NCBI GenBank assembly: GCA_904066235.2
Contig: CAJFCV020000001.1
Span: 2,542,001 to 2,606,000, forward strand
Reading direction: 5' to 3'
Origin: Bursaphelenchus xylophilus
Taxonomy: Eukaryota; Nematoda; Chromadorea; Rhabditida; Aphelenchoididae
DNA: 64,000 nt
Every line of letters begins with the position of its first letter. The first letter of the stretch is position 1. Of this stretch, positions 55,965 to 64,000 are shown piece by piece. Below the pieces are notes generated by a model. That model was not told the origin of the DNA. It did no database searches and saw only the letters and a program-made list of their open reading frames with translations. The translations under genes and the position numbers were made by a program.

Positions 55965-56100
55965 CCTGTCGGGAAAATAATGTGGATTTATCGAACCTTG
56001 GAATCGCCTATTATCGCTTTGCGACGGCTGCCAAAACTGGAAATTTGGTGCGCGACTGCACCGAGGCGAAACATTTTCTTCTTAACTCAAGATACGATGA
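55965..56100. mobile_element. partial family B MITE, GTGGATTT subtype
   Basis: Left end TCAGCCTGTCGGGAAAATAATG with GTGGATTTATCG; the right end is lost. A right-half fragment of the common subtype lies at about 55715-55820. Confidence 0.6.
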
Positions 56101-56171
56101 GAGTTTTCAAAAAATTTTGACCGGTCAAATGTATTTATTGCTTTCAAAATCACCTCTGCAAATCGCCAAAC

Positions 56172-56357
56172 TTATGATAGTCTGTGGGGCTTTGCGCAGT
56201 AGCAGATCATCCCGTTCAATGCGATGCATTTGGGCACCCGATCCCTGGGGCATCCCATTGAAGCGCAGTCGGCGTTGTGCCGGCATTGCGCGCCCAGAAT
56301 CTCAATGGCGGACGTAGCAGCAACAAGAACGAGCAGGAAGATAACCAAGATTCTCAT
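56172..56357 (-). CDS. secreted six-cysteine peptide, array member 25
   Basis: 61 residues from MRILVIFLLVLVAATSA. C-X5-C-X4-C-X7-C-X7-C-X-C, tail KPHRLS. TATATAAAGGG about 35 bp upstream. Confidence 0.85.
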   Translation of the reverse strand: MRILVIFLLVLVAATSAIEILGAQCRHNADCASMGCPRDRVPKCIALNGMICYCAKPHRLS

Positions 56358-56731
56358 GATGAATTGAAGGTTGACGTCGGCTCCGCGTCCTCCCTTTATA
56401 TACCATGCTTTTGCAATAAAAATGAGCACATCCAAACCGCATGTTCTAACGTTTCGAGGTCATAAAAATTTTATTTTTTCAGCGTTTTTGAACATGTGAA
56501 TGCATGTTAATGAACTGGCATTTTAATTCGGTGCAAAGTCCCTAACTATTCGACAGAGCGCACATGAATTGCACAACATCAGATCATATGGACTATACTG
56601 ACTGTATAAAGGGAGTCTTTATACAGTCCTACATGAAACGAATCGCAATCCAAAGAACGCTCAGTATGGTAATTACTGATTCATATTGACTTTTGCAGCA
56701 TCGGTTCCACACGTTCTTTTCAGCAGAAATA

Positions 56732-56978
56732 CAGCGGTTGGACCTGATCCAGTGGCAAAAAACGTACCGTTTTGCATCTAATAAGTATCAAAAAATGTAG
56801 CAAAATATCTCCGTCTCCAAGCTAAAAAACTCCGATTTCCAAAGCGAGCCCTAGTTTTTGTGAGGGACCCTTCAAAACAAAGTTTTTTCACTTGGAGAAG
56901 GAGGTATTTTGCCGCATTTTTTGACATTTCCCGGGTGCAAAATGGCGCGTTTTTTGCCACTGGATAAGGTCGTCACTG
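56732..56978. mobile_element. MITE family A
   Basis: Ends CAGCGGTTGGACCTGATCC and GTCGTCACTG, flanked by TA; palindromic. Confidence 0.8.
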
Positions 56979-56980
56979 TA

Positions 56981-57660
56981 TTAGACCAACATCTCGGGCT
57001 TTACACTAGTAGTGGGTAATGCCTCGGGCCGCGACCCTGTCTATAGTACGTGTATTTTTTGAGATACCAAACCAACATCATGCACGCTTTATGTCCATGT
57101 ATCAACCCATCACAATTCACACATTATGGACCATCAAGTGTTAGTAGTACCTCAATTACTTTGTAGTTCTTACAATAACAGACTGCTTACATGATGTGCA
57201 CAGAAACTTGGGGGAAAATAAGGCCCAAAGAAATGGGGACACCGTTTTTAGGGACGATCAAAAATATGTTGAAGCTGCCAAAGATATGGGGTTTTCCTCT
57301 GTGACCGCCCTCCGCGTTTTGCATACTCTCTCGACCGCAACGATCTACCATTTACATTCTGTCTAAATTATCTTTTAATCAGATATCTTCAGAAAACATT
57401 AAATGCGAATGGCGTCACATGTCATGTTCGCGCAACATCTGTGCTCGTTTCACCCGAGGTCAGCCGCTCCTTTAAGCAGATCAAGATTAAAGTGTCCTGC
57501 GTTTTACTCCGAATACACTCATGGCTGTGCATTATTTCTTTGGCCTTTAATTTTTTCCGATTTGAGCTATATTTCGACATTCTGATATATTCCAATATCC
57601 ATGAATAACTGTTGCTTATTTATATACGTTTAAATATAATATAATACCAATATATTGAAA
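56981..57660. other. intergenic, nothing recognised
   Basis: AT-rich; a family C-like fragment (CCTCCGCGTTTTGCATACTC) lies at about 57308-57330. Confidence 0.4.
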
Positions 57661-57779
57661 TATATAATATTAGAGGGTGGCAAAGAAAAAATGCAACTTA
57701 TATTTATGGCCATATTTTGTCTAAAACCCCAAACTTAACTAAAGTAACGGTTGATATCAGTAACATAGAGTATTGTTAA

Positions 57780-58740
57780 TAATATGTTCGGCTAGTTTTA
57801 CGGTGGCTCTTGGCGCCGAGATAGAGCTCCAAACGTTGCTTTAAATTTTGGGCGATCCGCCGAAGCTTTTTTTGGGAAAATCGATCGCGCTCTTGGCGCA
57901 GCGATCATTTAGCGGCTCCAAAGTATTGTGGCGTGAAGTACACAGGTACTGCTTTCCAACTGAGAAAAAAATGTAGTCGGATTCAGATCCGGCAAGTAGG
58001 CGACCATTTCACAGACCGCATAAAATCGGGAAAACAGGCCGGTTCTTGGCCTTGCGTCTGTTTTGCTTTATGAATGATGGCGGAATCCTGCTACGACGTC
58101 GATTTTGAATCGCCTAAATGATACTGAGCCCACGCAATCACGATGGTCTCCAAAATGTCACTGTTCGGTTTCGTTTTGACCTCATTATCCACGAAAAACA
58201 GGGTTATCACGCTGATGGCGCAAAATTTTGCCCCAGGGCATGACGGACCGGACTTTTACGAGTTTTAAAAATGGCGGATGATTATTGATGCTCCACAGTC
58301 CAACTCCTGTCATTCTGGTGGTTGTAGGTTTGGTCGATGCTGAAATATGTCTCATCCGCGAACAGGACCTTCTCTCATCGCTGAGCTGCGGTGCAACGCT
58401 TGAATTTTCGATATTTTTGGAGCCGTACTTGCTTGTAGCGTTCCGTGAGGCCCTAGAATTTTTTGGAACTTGTAAGACGTGCGCTACGGTGCATAGTTGA
58501 CCATTCGGCAACCAGCTGTTCTGTGGATGCCAGGGCAATCTTTTTCATAAACACCATCAGATTTCGCTTCGCTCGCTTTTTGATGATCTTGTGGTTGGCA
58601 GAAGTGAGGGCCATCAAGGATTTCCGATGAACAGAATGAGACAACCTTATCAACGGTGGCAACACATCACGCATCGATTTTGTTATTTCATATGACAGTA
58701 CAGATCTAAACGAACTGTCCAACATCTTGGATGATGTATG
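57780..58740 (-). pseudogene. degenerate Tc1/mariner transposase
   Basis: Blocks of a mariner-like DDE transposase in order on the minus strand: a helix-turn-helix-like part (RAKRNLMVFMKKIA near 58560), ADETYFSIDQ and NHQNDRSWTVEH (near 58330), NPVFRG-/FFVDNEVKTNSDILE (near 58180), then YLPDLNPT (near 57990, the conserved PPYSPDLNP segment) and a C-terminal segment. Frames shift several times and stops interrupt it. I could not find matching terminal repeats. Confidence 0.75.
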
Positions 58741-58904
58741 TGAAATATTCTATGGCCAAAGAAATCAACACGTCGTTAATCCATTATTACAGCGGATATT
58801 ATACAACTTTTTGTTCGTGGAAGGGCCTACATAAAATACAATTTACAAAATAGTAATGAGAATGCTGGTAAGTTTTTTTTGTTACCGCTTACGATCGTTA
58901 TTAA

Positions 58905-59352
58905 CAGGGGAAGTACTCCAAGTACTACGCTCAGATTTTGATGAAACTTGACACAAATTTAGAATAATTTTTTTAAGGTATATGCGAGAATCCTAGCTCG
59001 CGCTTTGCGGAAACAACCGAGATTTTTAGACCGAAAGTCATGAAAAATTTAGGAGTTTTTGCCAAATTTCGGCACGAAAAGTTTCATGCCTATTTCAACC
59101 GTAAAGGTTAATGTTTCTGCAAAAAAATCAGATTTTTCCGCACGAAACTGTCAAAGTTCTGGCCTAAAAGCGCTTTTCTCTCTGACCGCTCTCCACGTTT
59201 AACGTGCTCTCTCGGCGGTAAAAATCGTTCGATATCTCGGCGGCGGCCGTAAAGCGCGGGCTAAAACTTTCAGGAATTGATACTTAGTCCATACCCGACG
59301 TGTGTCCGAAATTTAAAGAAAATCTGAGCGTGCACTTGGAGGACTTCCCCTG
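58905..59352. mobile_element. MITE family C, 448 bp, TAA target duplication
   Basis: Ends CAGGGGAAGTACTCCAAG and its complement; flanked by TAA at 58902-58904 and 59353-59355. Lies between the dead transposase and the RING ORF. Confidence 0.85.
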
Positions 59353-59453
59353 TAAGTAGCATTTTCATTCTATGAAGAAAAAAAAAACACATTTTTTAAG
59401 AGTTAGAAGTGCTGGACATCGATGCTGATCTGCATGTGGCGTAGCAAAGAGCA

Positions 59454-59762
59454 ATGGAAGAGAACCAAGGTGCCCGAGAAGACCCTGAAGTTATCGTGAT
59501 CGAACCCTTTTTTGATGAGGATCCTGAAGAAGAAGATTTTCCAACCACTTTTGACAATGAATGCCCGGTGTGCCTGGAACGGATAGTTGGCCGCCGTTTT
59601 CGATGTCCAAATGGTCATAACAGCTATTGTGAATCATGTGGTATTTCTGCATTCGATATTAACAGACGAATTCAATGTCCATTATGTCGCGCCAGAAGTG
59701 TAAGACTTCAAATGGCAGATCCGGCGAGTAGGCGGCCATCTCACAGACCGCGTAAAACCTAA
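59454..59762 (+). CDS. small RING-finger protein with transposon-derived tail
   Basis: 102 residues, single exon. An acidic N-terminus (residues 1-30) is followed by a RING-HC finger: C-X2-C-X10-C-X3-H-X3-C-X2-C-X12-C-X2-C (from NECPVCLE to CPLCRAR), with all eight zinc ligands present, so an E3 ubiquitin ligase role is likely. The last 16 residues (ADPASRRPSHRPRKT) and the 3' flank to about 59793 correspond to the antisense strand of the transposase at 57984-58144, with about 85 bp missing inside. It may be a captured or partial gene; there is no sign of introns and no nearby TATA box. Confidence 0.6.
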   Translation: MEENQGAREDPEVIVIEPFFDEDPEEEDFPTTFDNECPVCLERIVGRRFRCPNGHNSYCESCGISAFDINRRIQCPLCRARSVRLQMADPASRRPSHRPRKT

Positions 59763-59799
59763 TTGATACTGAGCCTACGCAATCACGATGGTGAAGGAG

Positions 59800-60245
59800 G
59801 GAATGGTGTGTTTTATTACTACTAACAGCGGTAAATGAGCAGCAAACCCACGGACGGTACCGTCAAATTGGAAAAGTAAAATAGAGAGATAACATGTCGG
59901 CTTTATGTAACAGGTAAAGAAATCTTTTTTTCACCGGTTTCGTGACCAATTTGGGAAAACAACGCCTTTTTTTGGCTAACAAATGCAGCATTCGGACCGC
60001 AGCAATGCAATGACAAAGGTATGAATCTATTAAATCTGAAGCAAGACTTCTTTCAGTAGAATTTTCACAACTGCCTCGTAATTCACTGTTCGAGATTAGT
60101 ATTACCAACGACCAGCAATGCACAGTGCAAAATGCTCGAAAAAACAGCAGCTTTTGACTTTCTAGAAAATTGATAAAAGCCAATTCCACGATTTTATTAC
60201 GTTATCAAAAGCACAGCTCTCTGCAATACAATCAAAAATTCCATT
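59800..60245. other. intergenic, nothing recognised
   Basis: AT-rich sequence between the RING ORF and the next peptide gene; no repeat family was identified. Confidence 0.4.
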
Positions 60246-60413
60246 TTAACCACAATTACATCTCTTATCAACGCACTGACCGCGTTGTCCAATTGGACAT
60301 CCCAAGAAGGCACACTCAACGTCTTGTCCGCAACTAACAAACGCAACAATAGCTGAATCCACGATGACAAAAGTTAAAACGAAAAGAATCGCAAGTATTC
60401 TCAGCACAAGCAT
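60246..60413 (-). CDS. secreted six-cysteine peptide, array member 26
   Basis: 55 residues from MLVLRILAILFVLTFV. C-X5-C-X4-C-X7-C-X4-C-X-C, one Gly after the last Cys. The signal peptide begins differently from the others (MLVLR) and no clear TATA box lies upstream, so it is the most distant member by sequence. Confidence 0.75.
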   Translation of the reverse strand: MLVLRILAILFVLTFVIVDSAIVAFVSCGQDVECAFLGCPIGQRGQCVDKRCNCG

Positions 60414-61007
60414 TTTTGCGGCCATTGGTATGAACGTCTTTGTAGGAATGAGAATGGTTCACAACGGTCTTTCACAGAGACATCAAGGTTTTATTTATTT
60501 AATGAGCGTAGAATTTTTGCATTTAATCAAGCTAACAACTAATAGAGAAATGATAGAAATGTTCAACGTGAGACGCTCAGATTTTGACGAAACTTGGCGG
60601 AAATTCATAGAGCAAAAAACCTTGTTCTGCCGTATCAGTCAACTAAAAAAATTTTGAGAATTTTTTGCCTGTTTTTTGGGATCATGGCACGAAATCTCAC
60701 AATGCAGGGACGCAGAAAATTCCAAGGACTTTGTTGCGTAAAAAAATATATCTAAACCAACATCGATGGCCAACACTTTTAACACTCAAAATTAAAGCTA
60801 AAGAGAGCCTAGCTAGTCTATAAGCTAGTCTATAGCTAGCCTCTCCCTTTTACAATCAAAATAAAACTTTTCTCAAGAAATAAAAAAACCTGTGAATACT
60901 CAATGAGAGCAAGAATCGTCAACGGGCGTTGTGGTTAGAGTTCTAGTATCATGTTGAGATTCAACGTACCAAAAGGCGAAAAAATCCTCATTGTCAGAAC
61001 TTTTCTC

Positions 61008-61043
61008 GGAATAGCACGCAGATGCCTTTCTGCGTGCTATTCC
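61008..61043. other. 36-nt perfect hairpin
   Basis: Fifteen-base arms (GGAATAGCACGCAGA and complement) around TGCCTT. It could act as a structured terminator or be an element relic; nothing decides. Confidence 0.35.
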
Positions 61044-61100
61044 ACAGCGCGTGACTCAGTCTAGAGTTGGTGGAAAAATAAATATTTCAATTTCACAGTA

Positions 61101-61472
61101 CCAACCAGAGATTGCCACGACTCCGGAGCCGGCACTTGGCTCCGGCTCTGAGCGGCTCAGCCAGGCTTCCCAGTGGTCAGAAAAGTAAAAATTTCGTGAT
61201 CTTGTTAAACCAAATTGCTTGAAAAAACACTGCGGAGGATGTGACTTGACTGCAAAAACGTTGGCTGTATGATCTCTGGCACTAATAACTTTTATTTTTG
61301 GAAAAGTATTTTTATAAAAACATTTTGCATAGGAGCCGGGATTCGGAGCCAGAGGCCTTTTTAAATTTTGCACGGAGCCATGAGCCGGAGCCGGAGCTGC
61401 AAATTTGGCCTCGGCTCCGGCTCTGGGAGCAAAGAGCCGGAGCCGAAATTTTGACCGTGGCAATCTCTGGTG
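61101..61472. mobile_element. hAT-type element of GGAGCC repeats
   Basis: Ends CAGAGATTGCCACG and CGTGGCAATCTCTG. Flanks GTACCAAC and GTGCCATC agree at six of eight positions, consistent with an 8-bp duplication. Subterminal arrays of GGAGCCGG in opposite orientation. A truncated relative is at 30250-30535. Confidence 0.75.
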
Positions 61473-61479
61473 CCATCGG

Positions 61480-61586
61480 CATTGCTGAAGTGAAAAGCAA
61501 TTCGATTTTGCAGCGACACGATTCCTTTTCTCGGCAGCGATGCGACTTTCGATGCGACATTGAGCTCATTACTTTCCCGACGGACA
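61480..61586. mobile_element. family B MITE, right part
   Basis: Common-subtype interior and the right end CATTACTTTCCCGACGG; the left end was lost next to the GGAGCC element. Confidence 0.6.
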
Positions 61587-61647
61587 AGAAACACCAAGCA
61601 TGACAAAAACAAAAAATCTGTATATTTATGGTGTATTAAAGGGCATT

Positions 61648-61869
61648 TCATTGCTTGGGCGGTGGTGATAGGGGAATAGCCGGCGGTGGCGGTAATACAC
61701 ATTGGCACATTCCGCGCGGTATAGTAACGCGCACGTTTACTGGAACACACATTGGAAAACTTCCCTCGGGGCATTTCATTCCAACACAGTCTTTGCCCTT
61801 GTTACACGCCCTGTGTTCAATGGCAGATGCGACAGCAACCAACAGCAAGAATATAGCAAACAATCTCAT
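61648..61869 (-). CDS. secreted six-cysteine peptide, array member 27
   Basis: 73 residues from MRLFAIFLLLVAVASA, the longest member. C-X5-C-X4-C-X7-C-X13-C-X-C and a Pro-rich tail of 16 residues (PPPPAIPLSPPPKQ). The promoter is split about 40 bp upstream of the ATG by a 748-bp foldback element, whose target duplication leaves a TTTAAAAG motif next to the gene. Confidence 0.85.
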   Translation of the reverse strand: MRLFAIFLLLVAVASAIEHRACNKGKDCVGMKCPEGSFPMCVPVNVRVTIPRGMCQCVLPPPPAIPLSPPPKQ

Positions 61870-61914
61870 GGCAAATCAGTGGTTGGAAATGTGTCGGACA
61901 GAGGGGCTTTTAAA

Positions 61915-62662
61915 GGCGTCGCGACACTTGCGGGCAACCACTTTGCGGGCAACCAGTTTGCGGGCAAACTTTTTGCGGGCAACCACTTTGCGGGCAAAAT
62001 TTTGGGGGGTCACATTTGCGGGCAGCTGAAACATTTGCGGGCAGCTGAGACACTTGCGGGCAGCCTGGGACACTTGCGGGCAACCGACACTTGCGGGCAG
62101 CCGACATTTGCGGGCAACCGGCACCTGAGGGTTACAGGGTGGAGGTGAAAATATTACTGCGATATTTTGGAAATTTGCCGACATTTGCGGGCAGCCGACA
62201 CTTGCGGGCAACAGGAAAAAACAATCACACAGACTGTATAGGAACTTTTGGAACTGTTGCCCGCAAATGTCGGCTTCCCGCAAGTATTGCCTGCCCGCAA
62301 ATGTCGGAAAACTTCCAAAATATCGAAGTAATTTTTCCACCTCTACCTTGTTATCATCAAGTGCCGGTTGCCCGCAAATGTCGGCTGCCCGCAAATGTCG
62401 GCAAATTTCCAACATATCATAGTAATTTTTCCACGTCCACCCTGTTACCCTCACAATCAGGTGTCGGTTGCCCGCAAATGTCGGCTGCCCACAAATCTTC
62501 CAGGCTGCCCGCAACTGTCGACCCTGCCCGCAAATGTCCCAGGCTGCCCGCAAATGCCGGTGCTGGCCGCAAATGTCGGCTGCCCGCAAAGTGGCTGCCC
62601 GCAAAAAATTTGCCCGCAAACTGGTTGCCCGCAAAGTGGTTGCCCGCAAGTGTGCGCCCGCC
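61915..62662. mobile_element. foldback element of TTGCGGGCA subrepeats, 8-bp target duplication
   Basis: 748 bp between two copies of CTTTTAAA (61907-61914, 62663-62670). Left arm to about 62215 has many TTGCGGGCARCC units; the right arm from about 62257 has GGYTGCCCGCAA units. Outer ends read GGCGTCGCGACACTTGCGGG and the complement of GGCGGGCGCACACTTGCGGG. Open frames inside are products of the repeats. Confidence 0.9.
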
Positions 62663-62670
62663 CTTTTAAA

Positions 62671-62985
62671 CTCCATTTTTTAATTAAAAGACTTGAAAAC
62701 CGCATGTTTAAGGCGCTGAAATTGAAAAAAATTAAAATACATATTGCCTTCTGATATGCAAATGTAAATGGCTCGGTTTTCGACCCTAGAAATGGGGCAA
62801 TTTAAAGTTCAATTTCAAAAATATTGTTTTTGTGTACACAATCAAATATCAATAGAGTTTTGATCCAGGTAAGGCTCTATAAGCCTACCTGGAGTCGTTT
62901 TCAGCATAGTTTTCAAAGAAACGTAGTCTAGAACTCGCATGTTTCTTGCACACAGTATTGCTAAGAGGCATGCTCCAGTTTTCTT
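62671..62985 (-). promoter_or_regulatory. upstream region of array member 27, displaced
   Basis: GGAGTTTAAAAGGG core, then sequence repeated at 63470-63760 (AACCGCATGTTTAAGGCGC, ATGCAAATGTAAATGG, AATGGGGCAATTTAAAGTT). The intervening foldback moved it about 750 bp away from the gene. Confidence 0.6.
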
Positions 62986-63026
62986 GGCGTCGCGACACTT
63001 GCGTTTTCTAAGGTACTTTTTAGGTT

Positions 63027-63177
63027 AAACGCCTGTCGGGAAAGTAATGAACACTCTGTCGGATCGAAAATCACATCGCCGCCGAGAAAATGAATTGTGT
63101 CACAGAAAATCAAACTGCTGACCACTTGAGGCGATCGGCGTAACGAAATTGTGTTCATTATTTCCCCGACAGACTGA
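63027..63177. mobile_element. family B MITE
   Basis: Ends CGCCTGTCGGGAAAGTAATG and CCCGACAGACTGA before TA; common subtype. Its equivalent in the next unit is at 63793-63947. Confidence 0.8.
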
Positions 63178-63265
63178 TAATACCTCAAGCATGACAAAAA
63201 CAAAACAGCTGTATATTTATTCGGTATTAAAAAACATTTCATTTCTTCGTTGTTGGTGCGCCAAA

Positions 63266-63418
63266 TCAGACACAATCGCAAAATTTGTCGCTACCCACTG
63301 AAAGACATTTCGGTGTTGTGCCTCGGGAGCATGGAAATCGAACGCAGTCCCTGTCCGTGCGGCAAAAATTGGCAGATGCCACAGCAACCAACAACAAGAA
63401 TATTGCGAACAATCTCAT
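63266..63418 (-). CDS. secreted six-cysteine peptide, array member 28
   Basis: 50 residues from MRLFAIFLLLVAVASA, the shortest member. C-X5-C-X4-C-X8-C-X8-C-X-C, first Cys only two residues after the predicted signal peptide. Exact GTATAAAAG about 40 bp upstream. Same signal peptide and upstream region as array member 27, so a tandem duplicate with a fully diverged mature part. Confidence 0.85.
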   Translation of the reverse strand: MRLFAIFLLLVAVASANFCRTDRDCVRFPCSRGTTPKCLSVGSDKFCDCV

Positions 63419-63792
63419 GGTAAATCAGTGGTTGAGAAATCCGTCCGAGGCAGGGGCTTTTATACTCCATTTTTTAATTAAAAGGGTCGAAAACCGCATG
63501 TTTAAGGCGCCGAAATTGAAAAAAAATTAAAATATTTATTGCCTTGTGGTATGTAAATGTAAATGGTTCGATTTTCGACCCTGGGAATGGGGCAATTTAA
63601 AGTTTAATTTCAAAAATATTGTTGTTGTGTACACAACCAAATATCAATGGGTTTTTGATTCTGGTACGGCGCTGTAAGCCCGCCTGCAGTCGTTTCCGGC
63701 GTCTTGTTCGAAGAAAACGGGCTAGAATCCTTGTATTTTTCTTGTACGGAAAATTCCACAAAATCGCTTATTTTAACCTACATGTTAGTTTT

Positions 63793-63947
63793 ATAGTCTG
63801 TCGGGAAAATAATGAGAATTCCGTCGGAACAAAAATCGCATCACCGCCGAGGAAATGAGTTGTGTCGCGGCAAAATCAAATTGCTTTTCACTTCAGCGAC
63901 GCGATCGGCGCCGCGAAATTGTGTTCATCATTTTTACGACAGATTGA
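63793..63947. mobile_element. family B MITE
   Basis: Ends TAGTCTGTCGGGAAAATAATG and CATTTTTACGACAGATTGA before TA; common subtype. Confidence 0.8.
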
Positions 63948-64000
63948 TACTCTACTGGTATGTTCACAAAGTGCGTAGACGTTCTTTTGCCTTTTGTCGC

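Noticed and set aside
57670..57780. Left end of the second mariner-like element
   Set aside because: No matching inverted repeat was found on the right side, so ends cannot be stated.
61876..62676. 266-codon open frame, Cys/Gly/Gln-rich
   Set aside because: Translation of the TTGCGGGCA repeats of the foldback element; mirrored on the other strand.

Overview
The window looks like nuclear DNA of a nematode, probably a rhabditid. The evidence is very short introns (38 bp in the NAXE gene) with TTTCAG/TTTTAG acceptors, a nematode-style gene set (GSK-3, Olig/bHLHe22-like bHLH, tandem CCCH finger proteins), AT-rich intergenic DNA and a heavy load of Tc1/mariner-type and other short inverted-repeat elements. 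No RNA gene, CRISPR array or bacterial feature was seen. Exon structures were joined by hand from splice signals and protein family conservation, without transcript data. Left part (1-13.3 kb) holds three ordinary conserved genes: a GSK-3 kinase on the minus strand (five exons, 1561-4400), an NAD(P)HX epimerase on the plus strand (four exons, 8659-10108) and a bHLH transcription factor on the plus strand (four exons, 11768-13323). From 13.3 to 20 kb I see no gene, only densely packed short inverted-repeat elements. From 20.1 kb to the right end lies the striking part: an array of 28 apparently intact, intronless genes for secreted peptides of 50-73 residues, plus four clear pseudogenes and several relics. 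Each has a start of the type MRLF/MKLF/MRFF, a hydrophobic signal peptide and a short mature part with a framework close to C-X5-C-X4-6-C-X6-7-C-Xn-C-X-C. Signal peptides and promoters are strongly conserved while mature parts differ. I do not recognise a named nematode family; the spacing resembles legume nodule cysteine-rich (late nodulin) peptides and other defensin-like peptides, but this is a resemblance, not proof of homology. The array grew by duplication. A unit of about 8 kb (33.75-41.95 kb) is repeated in tandem at 42.04-49.51 kb, each copy carrying an intronless tandem-CCCH gene and several peptide genes; the second copy is partly decayed. Smaller duplications are seen at 29.1-30.3/31.1-31.9, 49.8-50.5/52.2-52.9 and 61.6-63.0/63.2-63.9 kb. 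Between the peptide genes lie a dead mariner (25193-26441), a second dead Tc1/mariner transposase (57.8-58.7 kb), long foldback elements built of short subterminal repeats with 8-bp target duplications, and at least three abundant MITE families. A small RING-finger ORF (59454-59762) ends in sequence homologous to the antisense strand of that second transposase.
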